12,228 nt of DNA from CAYVBN01 sp964538565 (lineage in GTDB: Bacteria > Pseudomonadota > Alphaproteobacteria > Rhizobiales > Xanthobacteraceae). Below, one piece after another: positions 1-5,995 of this stretch. Where the stretch lies: NCBI GenBank assembly GCA_964538565.1, contig CAZIGW010000104.1, forward strand, positions 1 through 12,228, given 5' to 3'. Below the pieces are notes generated by a model that saw nothing but the letters and a program-made list of their open reading frames with translations, was not told the origin of the DNA and ran no database searches. A program made the position numbers and the translations under genes. How positions within the stretch are numbered: the stretch's first letter is position 1; each line of letters begins with the position of its first letter.

Positions 1-705
1 AAGGTCTCGGTGCCGATCGGCCGGCTGACCTCGAAGGGCTATGCCGCCGAGTTGCGCGCGGGCATCGATCGCTCGCGCGCGCGTCCGTCGCGCGAGATCC
101 ACGCGGGCGGCACGGCCGCGCACGAGGGAGCGAACACGACGCACTTCTCCGTGGTCGACCGGTTCGGCAACGCGGTGGCGAATACGACGTCGCTGAATTT
201 CAACTACGGCGTCGGGCTGGTGGCCGAGAACACCGGAATCCTGCTCAACAACGAGCTCGACGACTTTTCGGCGAAGCCCGGGGCCCCGAACGCATTCGGG
301 CTCGTGGGCGGCAGCGCCAACGCGCCGGCGGCCGGCAAGCGTCCGCTCTCGTCGATGACTCCGACGATCGTTCTGCGCGACGGCAGGCCGGTGCTCGTCA
401 CGGGAGCGCCGGGCGGCAGCCGCATCATCACGACGGTGCTGCAGGTCATCGTCAACGTGATCGATTTCAAGCAGCCGGTCGCGGAGGCCGTGGCGGCCCC
501 GCGCGTGCACCATCAGTGGCTGCCTGATCGGGTCGTCGTGGAAAAGAGCCTGCCGGCGGCCACCGTTCGGGCACTCGAGCAGCGCGGCCATACGGTGGTG
601 ATCGGTCCGGCCTCGGGTTCGGCCAATTCGATCGCGGTCGCGCCGCGAGTCCTGCTCGGTGCCGCCGACAGCCGCACGCGCGGGGCGCTGGCGGCCGGAT
701 ACTGA
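1..705 (+). CDS. ggt: Gamma-glutamyltransferase, 3' part (whole small subunit)
   Basis: This is the C-terminal part of a gamma-glutamyltranspeptidase, a periplasmic or secreted Ntn-hydrolase that cleaves or transfers the gamma-glutamyl group of glutathione. The reading frame is open to the left edge, so the start and most of the large subunit lie outside the window; the GTG at base 10 is internal. The self-processing motif NTTHFSVVD is visible, and its first Thr of TTH (bases 136-138) should be both the cleavage point and the catalytic nucleophile. That gives a small subunit of about 189 residues, the usual size. Other family blocks are GILLNNELDDFSAKPG, KRPLSSMTPTIV, the oxyanion-loop GAPGGSRIITTVLQ, and APRVHHQWLPD. 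All look intact up to a normal TGA. No intrinsic terminator is obvious after the gene. The family call is secure; substrate preference cannot be read from the sequence. Confidence 0.96.
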   Translation, partial: KVSVPIGRLTSKGYAAELRAGIDRSRARPSREIHAGGTAAHEGANTTHFSVVDRFGNAVANTTSLNFNYGVGLVAENTGILLNNELDDFSAKPGAPNAFGLVGGSANAPAAGKRPLSSMTPTIVLRDGRPVLVTGAPGGSRIITTVLQVIVNVIDFKQPVAEAVAAPRVHHQWLPDRVVVEKSLPAATVRALEQRGHTVVIGPASGSANSIAVAPRVLLGAADSRTRGALAAGY

Positions 706-1108
706 GGACGCCGGCGGGCGATCCCGTTCAGTGGATCCTGGCGCTGTCGAGCCTCTGGAAGCGCTTTCGAGCGAAGTGGGAATCGGCTCGCGCGAAGAAA
801 ACGCGTCAAGGCAAGAACCTCGAGCCCGGCCTTGATTCCATCAGGGCCAGAAGGGTTCTAGGATGACATGCGACGCGGCTCGATCAGCCGCGCAAGTTGC
901 CGGCGGGCGATGTCCCGGTTCTGCCGCCCGGACAGGCGGATGACCGGCGACTCTTTCGCGGCGGGCAGGAAAACGCGCGCAACGCGAAAGCTCCCGCCGA
1001 TCGCCGGGCGTGCGGTTTGGTCAGGTCTCGTCAGATCGTCCAACGGATTATGCGACATGTCACCGCCCTATGGCCAAACGAGCGTGACGGAGCGTCGCCT
1101 GAGCGGAC
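706..1108. other. 403-base stretch between ggt and tRNA-Gly, mostly unassigned
   Basis: No recognisable gene family is encoded here on either strand. The only item with any coding character is a small minus-strand ORF at 858-1058, listed separately. A loose inverted repeat (AGAACC at 814-819 against GGTTCT at 854-859) lies downstream of ggt. It has no T-tract and is too short to call a terminator. No tandem repeats, integrase remnant or duplicated tRNA fragment were seen next to the tRNA, so there is no sign of an integrated element at this attachment-prone site. Confidence 0.5.
858..1058 (-). CDS. Possible small protein, 66 residues, unrecognised
   Basis: This minus-strand ORF starts at ATG (1056-1058) and ends at TAG (858-860). 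I do not recognise the product. It is basic and Arg-rich towards the C-terminus, with no membrane segment, Cys pair or signal peptide. In its favour, a hand tally of G+C by codon position gives roughly 67%, 55% and 77% for positions 1, 2 and 3, the pattern expected of real genes in a GC-rich genome. A purine-rich AGGGCGG also lies about 7 bases before the ATG. It sits 50 bases downstream of tRNA-Gly on the same strand, so it could be co-transcribed with the tRNA. Against it, plus-strand frames over the same bases are also open, and no homologue comes to mind. It may be spurious. Confidence 0.3.
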   Translation of the reverse strand: MSHNPLDDLTRPDQTARPAIGGSFRVARVFLPAAKESPVIRLSGRQNRDIARRQLARLIEPRRMSS

Positions 1109-1183
1109 TGGAGCGGGCGATGGGATTCGAACCCACGACCCCAACCTTGGCAAGGTTGTGCTCTACCCCTGAGCTACACCCGC
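1109..1183 (-). tRNA. tRNA-Gly, anticodon GCC
   Basis: Read on the minus strand from 1183 to 1109 this folds as a complete cloverleaf. The acceptor stem is GCGGGTG paired with CGCCCGC (one G-U pair), the D stem GCTC/GAGC, and the anticodon stem CAACC/GGTTG with loop TTGCCAA, giving anticodon GCC. The T stem is GTGGG/CCCAT with the TTCGAAT loop. Discriminator U is followed by an encoded CCA. The length of 75 bases with CCA is normal. It decodes the glycine codons GGC and GGT; GGC is very common in the genes around it. It is transcribed away from the downstream deacylase gene. Confidence 0.97.
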
Positions 1184-1197
1184 ATTCCCCCCACGGC

Positions 1198-1247
1198 AGC
1201 CCCAGCCACCGGGGCTCTCCTATGCCAAATGGGTCGGACGTTTGCAA
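1198..1247 (-). promoter_or_regulatory. Weak promoter-like sequence and hairpin upstream of tRNA-Gly
   Basis: On the minus strand, TTGCAA (1242-1247) and CATAGG (1219-1224) are separated by 17 bases, which is the right geometry for a sigma-70 promoter. The matches are modest: about 4 of 6 at -35 and 3 of 6 at -10. Between this and the mature tRNA 5' end lies a 6-bp hairpin, AGCCCC/GGGGCT with a 7-base loop (1198-1216), which would be in the leader removed from the tRNA precursor. The assignment rests on position and spacing only. Confidence 0.25.
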
Positions 1248-1272
1248 CCGATTCCACGCCCGGGCGATCGCT

Positions 1273-1278
1273 TATAAT
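1273..1278 (+). promoter_or_regulatory. Perfect TATAAT -10 element ahead of the deacylase gene
   Basis: TATAAT occurs in an AT-rich patch (about 1270-1290) that stands out in otherwise GC-rich sequence, 81 bases ahead of the deacylase ATG. No convincing -35 hexamer lies 16-18 bases upstream, and there is no TG extension. If it is used, transcription would start near 1284 and leave a leader of about 70 bases. This is plausible but unproven. Confidence 0.3.
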
Positions 1279-1353
1279 AACATTTGATTTGTCGGCGCCC
1301 CGTTTACTGCCCAGCAGGCGGGAAAATCCATTCCCCAATACCTCAGCGCTTCC

Positions 1354-1863
1354 ATGTATGCCACGCCTGACGATCTCTTCGCCTGTCTGGATCGACTGGG
1401 GATTCCGCACCGAACGACAACGCACGTCGCGCTTTTTACCGTTGAACAGTCGCGGGCCTTGCGCGGGCAGATTCCCGGCGGACATACGAAGAACCTGTTT
1501 CTTCGCGACCGAAAGGACGCACTGTTTCTGGTCGTGGCGCTCGAAGACGCGGTGATCGACCTCAAGCGCCTTCACCAGCGCCTCGGCTGCGGACGCCTGT
1601 CGTTCGGACCGGCCGAGCTCCTGCGCGAGGCGCTCGGCGTCGCTCCGGGCGCCGTCACGCCCTTCGCGGCCATCAATGACACGGCGCAGCGGGTGACGGT
1701 CGTGCTCGATGCCGCCATGATGGATCATGCGATCTTGAACTATCATCCGCTCGTCAACACCATGACGACCTCGATCGCGTCCGGCGACCTGGTTCGGTTT
1801 CTGACGGCGACCGGGCATCCCCCGCGCATCGAGCCGATTTCCGGCGCGCCCCAAGACCTGTAA
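1354..1863 (+). CDS. YbaK/ProX-family prolyl-tRNA editing deacylase (ProXp-ala type)
   Basis: The product has 169 residues and is a single-domain YbaK/aminoacyl-tRNA deacylase. Family marks are GGHTKNLFLRD (residues 42-52, with the invariant Lys at 46), GVAPGAVTPFAAIND (95-109) and NYHPLVNTMTTSI (129-141). By family knowledge this subtype is the free-standing equivalent of the editing (INS) domain of prolyl-tRNA synthetase and hydrolyses Ala-tRNA(Pro). Many alphaproteobacteria have a ProRS with a truncated or absent editing domain and rely on such a protein in trans. The ATG at 1354 is the first good start, but no Shine-Dalgarno sequence lies at normal spacing: the nearest purine run is about 29 bases upstream, so translation may be weak or the signal atypical. 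The gene stands alone, divergent from tRNA-Gly. The family is confident; the exact substrate (Ala-tRNA-Pro or another mischarged tRNA) is inferred. Confidence 0.88.
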   Translation: MYATPDDLFACLDRLGIPHRTTTHVALFTVEQSRALRGQIPGGHTKNLFLRDRKDALFLVVALEDAVIDLKRLHQRLGCGRLSFGPAELLREALGVAPGAVTPFAAINDTAQRVTVVLDAAMMDHAILNYHPLVNTMTTSIASGDLVRFLTATGHPPRIEPISGAPQDL

Positions 1864-1869
1864 AACCGT

Positions 1870-1924
1870 CCGGGGGCAGACCCCCTGATTGCATTCGTGC
1901 CGGCCATAGCCATCTAATCGGCTA
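1870..1924. other. Small hairpins between deacylase and thioredoxin genes
   Basis: Two short inverted repeats occupy the gap before the thioredoxin gene: GGGGG/CCCCC with a CAGA loop (1872-1885), and TAGCC/GGCTA with an 8-base loop (1907-1924). The first begins 8 bases after the deacylase stop codon and could help end its transcript, but no T-tract follows. The second lies about 43 bases before the thioredoxin ATG and might mark the promoter region. Neither is strong enough to name. Confidence 0.25.
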
Positions 1925-1967
1925 AATTGGGCTCGGTTCGCCGCCCGGCGAAATTGAGGATTTCAGG

Positions 1968-2876
1968 ATGCTGCAGAACGGCGGAAATGCCGCGACCACC
2001 ACCGCGGATGGGCTGATCAAGGACACGACCACCCAGACCTTCATGAAGGACGTGATCGAGGAATCGCGGCGCCAGCCGGTGCTGGTCGATTTCTGGGCGC
2101 CCTGGTGCGGCCCCTGCCGGCAGCTCACCCCGGTTCTCGAGAAGGTGGTGCGTGCCGCCAAGGGCAAGGTCAAGCTCGTCAAGATGAACACCGACGAGCA
2201 CCCGGCGATCCCGTCGCAACTGGGCATCCAGTCGATCCCCGCGGTGTTCGCCTTCGTCAACGGGCAGCCCGCCGACGGCTTCATGGGCGCGCTGCCGGAG
2301 AGCCAGGTGACGGCGTTCATCGAACGGCTCACCAAGGAGCGCATCGGCGGCGACACGGCGGATCGGCTCGCGGCGGCCGATGCCGCGCTGGTCGAAGGCA
2401 ACCCGGCGAGCGCCGCCGAGATCTACGCGGGGATCCTCGCCGAGGACAGCAGCAATGTTCATGCGCTGGCCGGACTCGCGCGCTGCTACGTCGAGACCGG
2501 GGCGATGGAGCAGGCCAAGCAGACGCTGGCGATGGTGCCGGAATCGAAGCGCAACGAGCCCTCGGTCGCCGCCGCGCGGGCCGCCATCGAGCTCTCCGAG
2601 CAGGCCGCCGCGCTCGGGCCGGTGGCCGATCTCGAGCACAAGGTGCTCGCCAATCCGCTCGATCACCAGGCGCGCTACGATCTCGCGCTCGCCCTCAACG
2701 CCAAGGGACGCCGCAACGAGGCGCTCGATCATCTGATCGAGATCGTTCGCCGCGACCGCAAGTGGAACGACGACGGCGCGCGCAAGCAGCTCGTGCAACT
2801 GTTCGAAGCCTGGGGTCCGACGGACGAACTGACCGTCGAGGGACGCAAACGCCTGTCGTCAATTCTGTTCGCATGA
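1968..2876 (+). CDS. Thioredoxin-TPR protein, CnoX (YbbN) chaperedoxin type
   Basis: The product has 302 residues. A thioredoxin fold fills about residues 15-125, with the active site WCGPC at 46-50 and the cis-proline in SIPAV (Pro91). From about 130 to the end is an Ala-rich helical region of TPR-like repeats (for example LVEGNPASAAEIYAGIL). This two-domain layout and length match CnoX, which in E. coli holds unfolding proteins, protects their cysteines during hypochlorite stress and passes them to GroEL/DnaK. E. coli CnoX has lost its CXXC motif; here both cysteines are present, so this protein should also be redox-active. It has no signal peptide and is therefore cytoplasmic. The ATG is preceded by GAGGA (1955-1959) and AGG just before the start. 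It leads a run of four genes: LON follows after 42 bases, then Trm112-like and GST. Confidence 0.9.
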   Translation: MLQNGGNAATTTADGLIKDTTTQTFMKDVIEESRRQPVLVDFWAPWCGPCRQLTPVLEKVVRAAKGKVKLVKMNTDEHPAIPSQLGIQSIPAVFAFVNGQPADGFMGALPESQVTAFIERLTKERIGGDTADRLAAADAALVEGNPASAAEIYAGILAEDSSNVHALAGLARCYVETGAMEQAKQTLAMVPESKRNEPSVAAARAAIELSEQAAALGPVADLEHKVLANPLDHQARYDLALALNAKGRRNEALDHLIEIVRRDRKWNDDGARKQLVQLFEAWGPTDELTVEGRKRLSSILFA

Positions 2877-2918
2877 AGTCGCGATAATCCTGCTTCGGTC
2901 GCGGCGGGAGAGGGACCG

Positions 2919-3593
2919 ATGCCGATGAACGCGGTCTATCGCGGGCCGGGCGACCTGCCCGACACCATCCCGGTGTTTCCCTTGCCGGGGGCGCTGCTGT
3001 TGCCGCGCGGCCAGATGCCGCTCAACATTTTCGAGCCGCGCTATCTCGCGATGGTCGACGACGCCCTGCGCGTCGGTCATCGTCTGATCGGCATGATCCA
3101 GCCGGACGCGGCGCACCCGGGCCCTCAATCCCGGCCAAATCTCTACGCCGTCGGATGCGTGGGCCGACTGACGCAGTTCGCCGAGACCGGCGACGGCCGC
3201 TACCTCATCCAACTGACCGGCATCGCCCGCTTCCGGGTCGAGCGCGAGCTCACGACGACGACGCCCTATCGCCAGTGCCAGGTCACCTACGCGCCGTTCG
3301 CCGACGACTTCATCGCGCGCAAGGGCGAGGAGGCGGTCGACCGGCGCGCGCTGCTCGAGGCGCTCAGCGCGTTCCTCAAGGCGAACAATCTCAACGCCGA
3401 CTGGAAAGACGTGGAAAACGCCCCCAACGAGGCGCTCGTCAACGCGCTCGCCATGATGTCTCCGTACGGGCCGGCCGAGAAGCAGGCGATGCTGGAGGCC
3501 CCCGACCTCAAGTCGCGCGCCGAGATTCTCGTCGCCGTCACCGAAATCGAGCTTGCCAAGAGCAAGGCGGGGAGCGATACGCCCCTGCAATGA
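2919..3593 (+). CDS. Stand-alone LON substrate-binding-domain protein
   Basis: The product has 224 residues and consists almost wholly of the N-terminal (substrate-recognition) domain of Lon protease. Signatures are IPVFPLPGALLLPRG (17-31) and MPLNIFEPRYLAMVDD (33-48), the core of the LON fold. There is no AAA+ Walker motif and no Ser-Lys protease domain, so it cannot act as a protease by itself. Annotations such as 'peptidase S16' for this family come from the shared domain name. Its biochemical role is not established; binding of unfolded or damaged protein is a reasonable guess. The ribosome site GGGAGAGGG lies about 5-13 bases before the ATG. It sits between a chaperedoxin gene and a Trm112-like gene, an arrangement I recall as common in this order. 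A strong hairpin begins 6 bases after its stop codon. Confidence 0.92.
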   Translation: MPMNAVYRGPGDLPDTIPVFPLPGALLLPRGQMPLNIFEPRYLAMVDDALRVGHRLIGMIQPDAAHPGPQSRPNLYAVGCVGRLTQFAETGDGRYLIQLTGIARFRVERELTTTTPYRQCQVTYAPFADDFIARKGEEAVDRRALLEALSAFLKANNLNADWKDVENAPNEALVNALAMMSPYGPAEKQAMLEAPDLKSRAEILVAVTEIELAKSKAGSDTPLQ

Positions 3594-3599
3594 TCAGGG

Positions 3600-3626
3600 C
3601 CGCCGGCGGTCTCGCGCCGCCGGCGG
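3600..3626 (+). other. GC-rich hairpin between LON and Trm112-like genes
   Basis: Two copies of the self-palindromic 10-mer CCGCCGGCGG (3600-3609 and 3617-3626) flank a 7-base spacer and can form a perfect 10-bp all-GC stem. No T-tract follows, so a standard intrinsic terminator is unlikely. It lies 22 bases before the next ATG and just upstream of that gene's ribosome site. It could protect the 3' end of the upstream mRNA or lower expression of the downstream genes. Chance self-complementarity in GC-rich DNA is possible but less likely for a perfect 10-bp stem. Confidence 0.45.
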
Positions 3627-3648
3627 GCGAACGAAGGATCGCAACGCC

Positions 3649-3852
3649 ATGACCACGACACCTGCGCCCGAGCGGCCTGCCGGCGGCGTCGATCGCAAGC
3701 TGCTTGAAATCCTGGTCTGCCCGGTCACCAAGGGTCCGCTCGAATACGACGCGGAGCGCCAGGAGCTGATTTCGCGTTCGGCCAAGCTCGCCTATCCGAT
3801 CCGCGACGGGATTCCGATCATGCTTCCGGAAGAAGCGAGAGCGCTCGACTGA
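3649..3852 (+). CDS. Trm112-like (UPF0434/YcaR-type) small protein
   Basis: The product has 67 residues from the ATG at 3649, chosen because GAAGGA (3633-3638) sits 10 bases upstream and the conserved part begins soon after. Further upstream the frame runs through the intergenic hairpin and has no family similarity. The core is KLLEILVCPVTKGPLEYD, then ELISRSAKLAYPIRDGIPIML, the Trm112/UPF0434 signature. In eukaryotes and archaea Trm112 activates methyltransferases that modify tRNA, rRNA and release factors; the role of the short bacterial form is not settled. Only one Cys is present (CPVT), so the zinc site of eukaryotic Trm112 is absent, as in many bacterial members. Probably co-transcribed with the LON and GST genes (gaps of 55 and 46 bases). 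Confidence 0.88.
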   Translation: MTTTPAPERPAGGVDRKLLEILVCPVTKGPLEYDAERQELISRSAKLAYPIRDGIPIMLPEEARALD

Positions 3853-3898
3853 CACCGGCGTCCGCTCGAACATCGCACACATCAAGGGAGGGAAGTCC

Positions 3899-4522
3899 GT
3901 GCTCAGGATCTGGGGCAGAAAAACGTCGTCCAACGTTCAGAAGGTGATGTGGGCGATCGGCGAGCTCGGCCTCGCGCACGAGCGCATCGACATCGGCGGC
4001 CCGTTCGGCAAGAGCAAGGAAGAACCCTATCTGTCGCTCAATCCCAACGGTCTGGTGCCGACCCTGCAGGAGGACGATTTCACGCTCTGGGAATCGAATT
4101 CGATCGTGCGCTATCTCGCCGCCAAGTACGGCGCCGGCACGCTCGAGCCCGCCGATCCTTGGGCGCGGGCACGCGCCAGCCAATGGATGGACTGGCAGCT
4201 CTCGGTCGTGGGTCCGGCGATCTTCGGCGCGTTCTGGGGCCTGATCCGCACGCCGCCGGAGAAGCGCGATCAGGCGGCGATCGACGCCTCGAAGACCAGG
4301 ACCACCGCCGCGATGAAGATTCTCGACGCGCAGCTTGCCCGCACCGCGTTCGTGGCCGACGACCAGTTCTCGATGGGCGACATTCCGGTCGGCATCATGG
4401 CCTACCGATTTCGCCAGCTCGTGCCCGAGCGCCCGCCGCTCGACAATCTCGAACGCTGGTACGCCGACATCTCCGCGCGCCCCGCATTCCGCGATCACGT
4501 CTCGGCGGTCCCGCTCTCCTAG
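3899..4522 (+). CDS. Glutathione S-transferase family protein
   Basis: The product has 207 residues and the usual cytosolic GST layout. A thioredoxin-like N-domain (about 1-80) carries SNVQKVMW (11-18), the cis-Pro segment SLNPNGLVPTL (46-56, Pro54) and the glutathione gamma-glutamyl-binding pair Glu65-Ser66 in WESNSIVRYLA. An all-helical C-domain (about 90-200) includes QWMDWQLS. The Ser10/Ser11-Asn12 region suggests a serine-type rather than tyrosine-type enzyme. The start is GTG at 3899, supported by an excellent AAGGGAGGGA (3884-3893) with 5-base spacing. Its electrophile substrate is unknown; GSTs of this type act in detoxification or stress defence, which fits the upstream chaperedoxin. 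The last base of its TAG stop is also the first base of a palindromic repeat. Confidence 0.93.
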   Translation: MLRIWGRKTSSNVQKVMWAIGELGLAHERIDIGGPFGKSKEEPYLSLNPNGLVPTLQEDDFTLWESNSIVRYLAAKYGAGTLEPADPWARARASQWMDWQLSVVGPAIFGAFWGLIRTPPEKRDQAAIDASKTRTTAAMKILDAQLARTAFVADDQFSMGDIPVGIMAYRFRQLVPERPPLDNLERWYADISARPAFRDHVSAVPLS

Positions 4523-4570
4523 CGCATGATCCGGCGAAGTGGCTATCGGTTCCCCGACAGGATCATGCGC
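4522..4570. repeat. Dispersed palindrome of the rhizobial intergenic type
   Basis: The perfect arms GCGCATGATC (4522-4531) and GATCATGCGC (4561-4570) enclose a centre reading CGAAGTGG...CGGTTCCCCG. From memory this closely resembles a palindrome scattered in many copies through Bradyrhizobium, Rhodopseudomonas and related genomes (arms around GCATGATC, a centre like CCGAAAAGTGG...CCGGTTTTCGG). It sits between convergent genes (GST and the UbiH-family gene), where such elements are often found, and may act as a two-way transcription end or a REP-like element. A 12-bp palindrome, AGAGCGCGCTCT (4585-4596), follows and may belong to the same element. Only one copy is in this window, so its repetitive nature is recalled, not shown here. 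Confidence 0.7.
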
Positions 4571-4642
4571 CGAGTCAAAGAATGAGAGCGCGCTCTTGCG
4601 CGAAGCCGTTTCCGTCTTGCCGATCGCGCTCTGCACTCGCCG

Positions 4643-5863
4643 CTACAGCGCTTCGCCGCGCAGGAGCCTCGGGACCTCGCCCATGAATCCCGCCGCCTCG
4701 CGGATGAACATCCGCTTGAGCGCGGGCAACCGGTCGACGAGACCGAGGCCGACGTCGCGCGCCAATCGCAGCACGTCGGACCGGTTGGAGAACAGGCGGT
4801 TGAGCCCGTCGGTCGCCACCCCCATGGCGAAACTGTCGAACCGGCGCCAGCGCTCATAGCGCGCGAGCACCTCGGCGCGGCCCGGATCGAGGCCGAGACG
4901 GGCGGCGTCGACGATCACCTCGGCGAGCGCGGCGACATCGCGCAGGCCCATGTTGAGGCCCTGGCCGGCGATCGGATGGATCCTGTGCGCGGCGTCGCCG
5001 ACGAGCGCGAGGCGCTCGGCCACGAAGCTGCGCGCCAGCGCAAAGCCGAGCGGGAACGCGCGACGCGGGCCGGCCAGCGCGAGTTCGCCGAGCCGGAGGC
5101 CGAAGCGCTTCTCCACCTCGGCGAGGAATTCGGCATCGGGCGCGGCAACGAGGCGCGCGGCCGCCTCGCTTTCCTCCGTCCAGACGATCGAGCTGCGCCG
5201 GTTTCGGAGCGGCAGGATCGCAAACGGGCCCGAGGGAAGAAAATGCTCCTCGGCGCGTCCGTGGTGGTCGCGCTCGTGCGCGATCGTCGTGGTGATGGCC
5301 GATTGTCCGTAGGTCCAGCCGACGCTCTGGATCCCGGCGCGCTCCCGCAGGCGCGAACGGGCTCCGTCGGCCGCGACCAGAAGATCGGCACGGACCTCCG
5401 AGTCATCGGCAAGACGCACGATCGTGCCGGCTTGCTCCGTCTCGTATCCGGCGACCCCGACCGGGAGCAGCGTGACGCCGTCCGCCCTGGCGCGAGCAAC
5501 GAGCGCGCCGACCAGAGGTTCGTTCTCCACCATGTGGGCGAACGGTTCGCCCGGCTCGACCTCGCCCGCGAAGGTAAGGAATACCGGCCGCACGACGTCG
5601 TCGAGCCGGCTGTCGGTGATCGCCATGTCGAGGATCGGTTCGGCCCCGTCGGCGACCGCCTCCCAGACGCCGAGCGCCTCGAACAGCCGCCGGGCCGCCG
5701 CCGCGATGGCGGTGGCGCGCACGTCCTCATTGGCGCGCCCGAGCGCCGGGTCCGCGACCGTCACGCCGAACGCCGGACCGAGGCCCTGGCGCAGCGCGAT
5801 GGCGAGCGCGAGTCCGGCGAATCCGGCGCCGCCGATCACCACATGCGTGCGCCCGTTCGCCAT
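4643..5863 (-). CDS. UbiH/UbiF/UbiL-family FAD-dependent ubiquinone hydroxylase
   Basis: The product has 406 residues and is a class A flavoprotein monooxygenase. The motifs in order are the FAD Rossmann loop GGAGFAG (11-17), an Arg-Ala-Thr-Ala helix (49-52), the DG motif LLVAADGARSRL (161-172), and the FAD/ribityl motif GDAAHRIHPIAGQGLNMGL (289-307), which is typical of the UbiH/COQ6 group. Such enzymes use NAD(P)H and O2 to hydroxylate the ring of the ubiquinone precursor at the membrane. Alphaproteobacteria often use fewer, broader hydroxylases (UbiL, UbiM, UbiF types) than E. coli, so the ring position cannot be told from the motifs and I give no symbol. The ATG at 5861-5863 has AAAAGG about 13-18 bases upstream on the minus strand. 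It is divergent from tesB and convergent with the GST gene. The family is secure, the exact step is not. Confidence 0.92.
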   Translation of the reverse strand: MANGRTHVVIGGAGFAGLALAIALRQGLGPAFGVTVADPALGRANEDVRATAIAAAARRLFEALGVWEAVADGAEPILDMAITDSRLDDVVRPVFLTFAGEVEPGEPFAHMVENEPLVGALVARARADGVTLLPVGVAGYETEQAGTIVRLADDSEVRADLLVAADGARSRLRERAGIQSVGWTYGQSAITTTIAHERDHHGRAEEHFLPSGPFAILPLRNRRSSIVWTEESEAAARLVAAPDAEFLAEVEKRFGLRLGELALAGPRRAFPLGFALARSFVAERLALVGDAAHRIHPIAGQGLNMGLRDVAALAEVIVDAARLGLDPGRAEVLARYERWRRFDSFAMGVATDGLNRLFSNRSDVLRLARDVGLGLVDRLPALKRMFIREAAGFMGEVPRLLRGEAL

Positions 5864-5995
5864 CGATCCATGCTCGCCTTTTCGTGTTCGCCTGACGCGG
5901 CAACACTAGCACTGCGGCCCGTCGCGGGCGATGCCTTGACTTCCCGTCGCCGCCCGCGCGTCATTGACGCCCGACGCTCATCACCGGGATCCTCA
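5864..5995. promoter_or_regulatory. Divergent promoter region of the ubiquinone hydroxylase and tesB
   Basis: These 132 bases separate two genes that read away from each other and must hold both promoters unless transcription enters from further away. TTGACT (5937-5942) is a fair -35 for the rightward gene, but no good -10 follows at 16-18 bases. No clear operator palindrome was seen. Confidence 0.35.

Noticed and set aside
1109..1183. tRNA-Gly as an attachment site of an integrated element
   Set aside because: No integrase, no repeated tRNA 3' end and no change in base composition were seen on either side within the window.
3538..3933. Minus-strand ORF across the LON/Trm112-like/GST junctions
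   Set aside because: It overlaps three better-supported plus-strand genes, two with strong ribosome sites, and shows no domain.
4976..5995. Apparent 340-residue N-terminal extension of TesB, antisense to the UbiH-family gene
   Set aside because: TesB similarity begins at the ATG at 5996 and its length from there matches the family. The extension is the mirror of a gene with clear FAD motifs.
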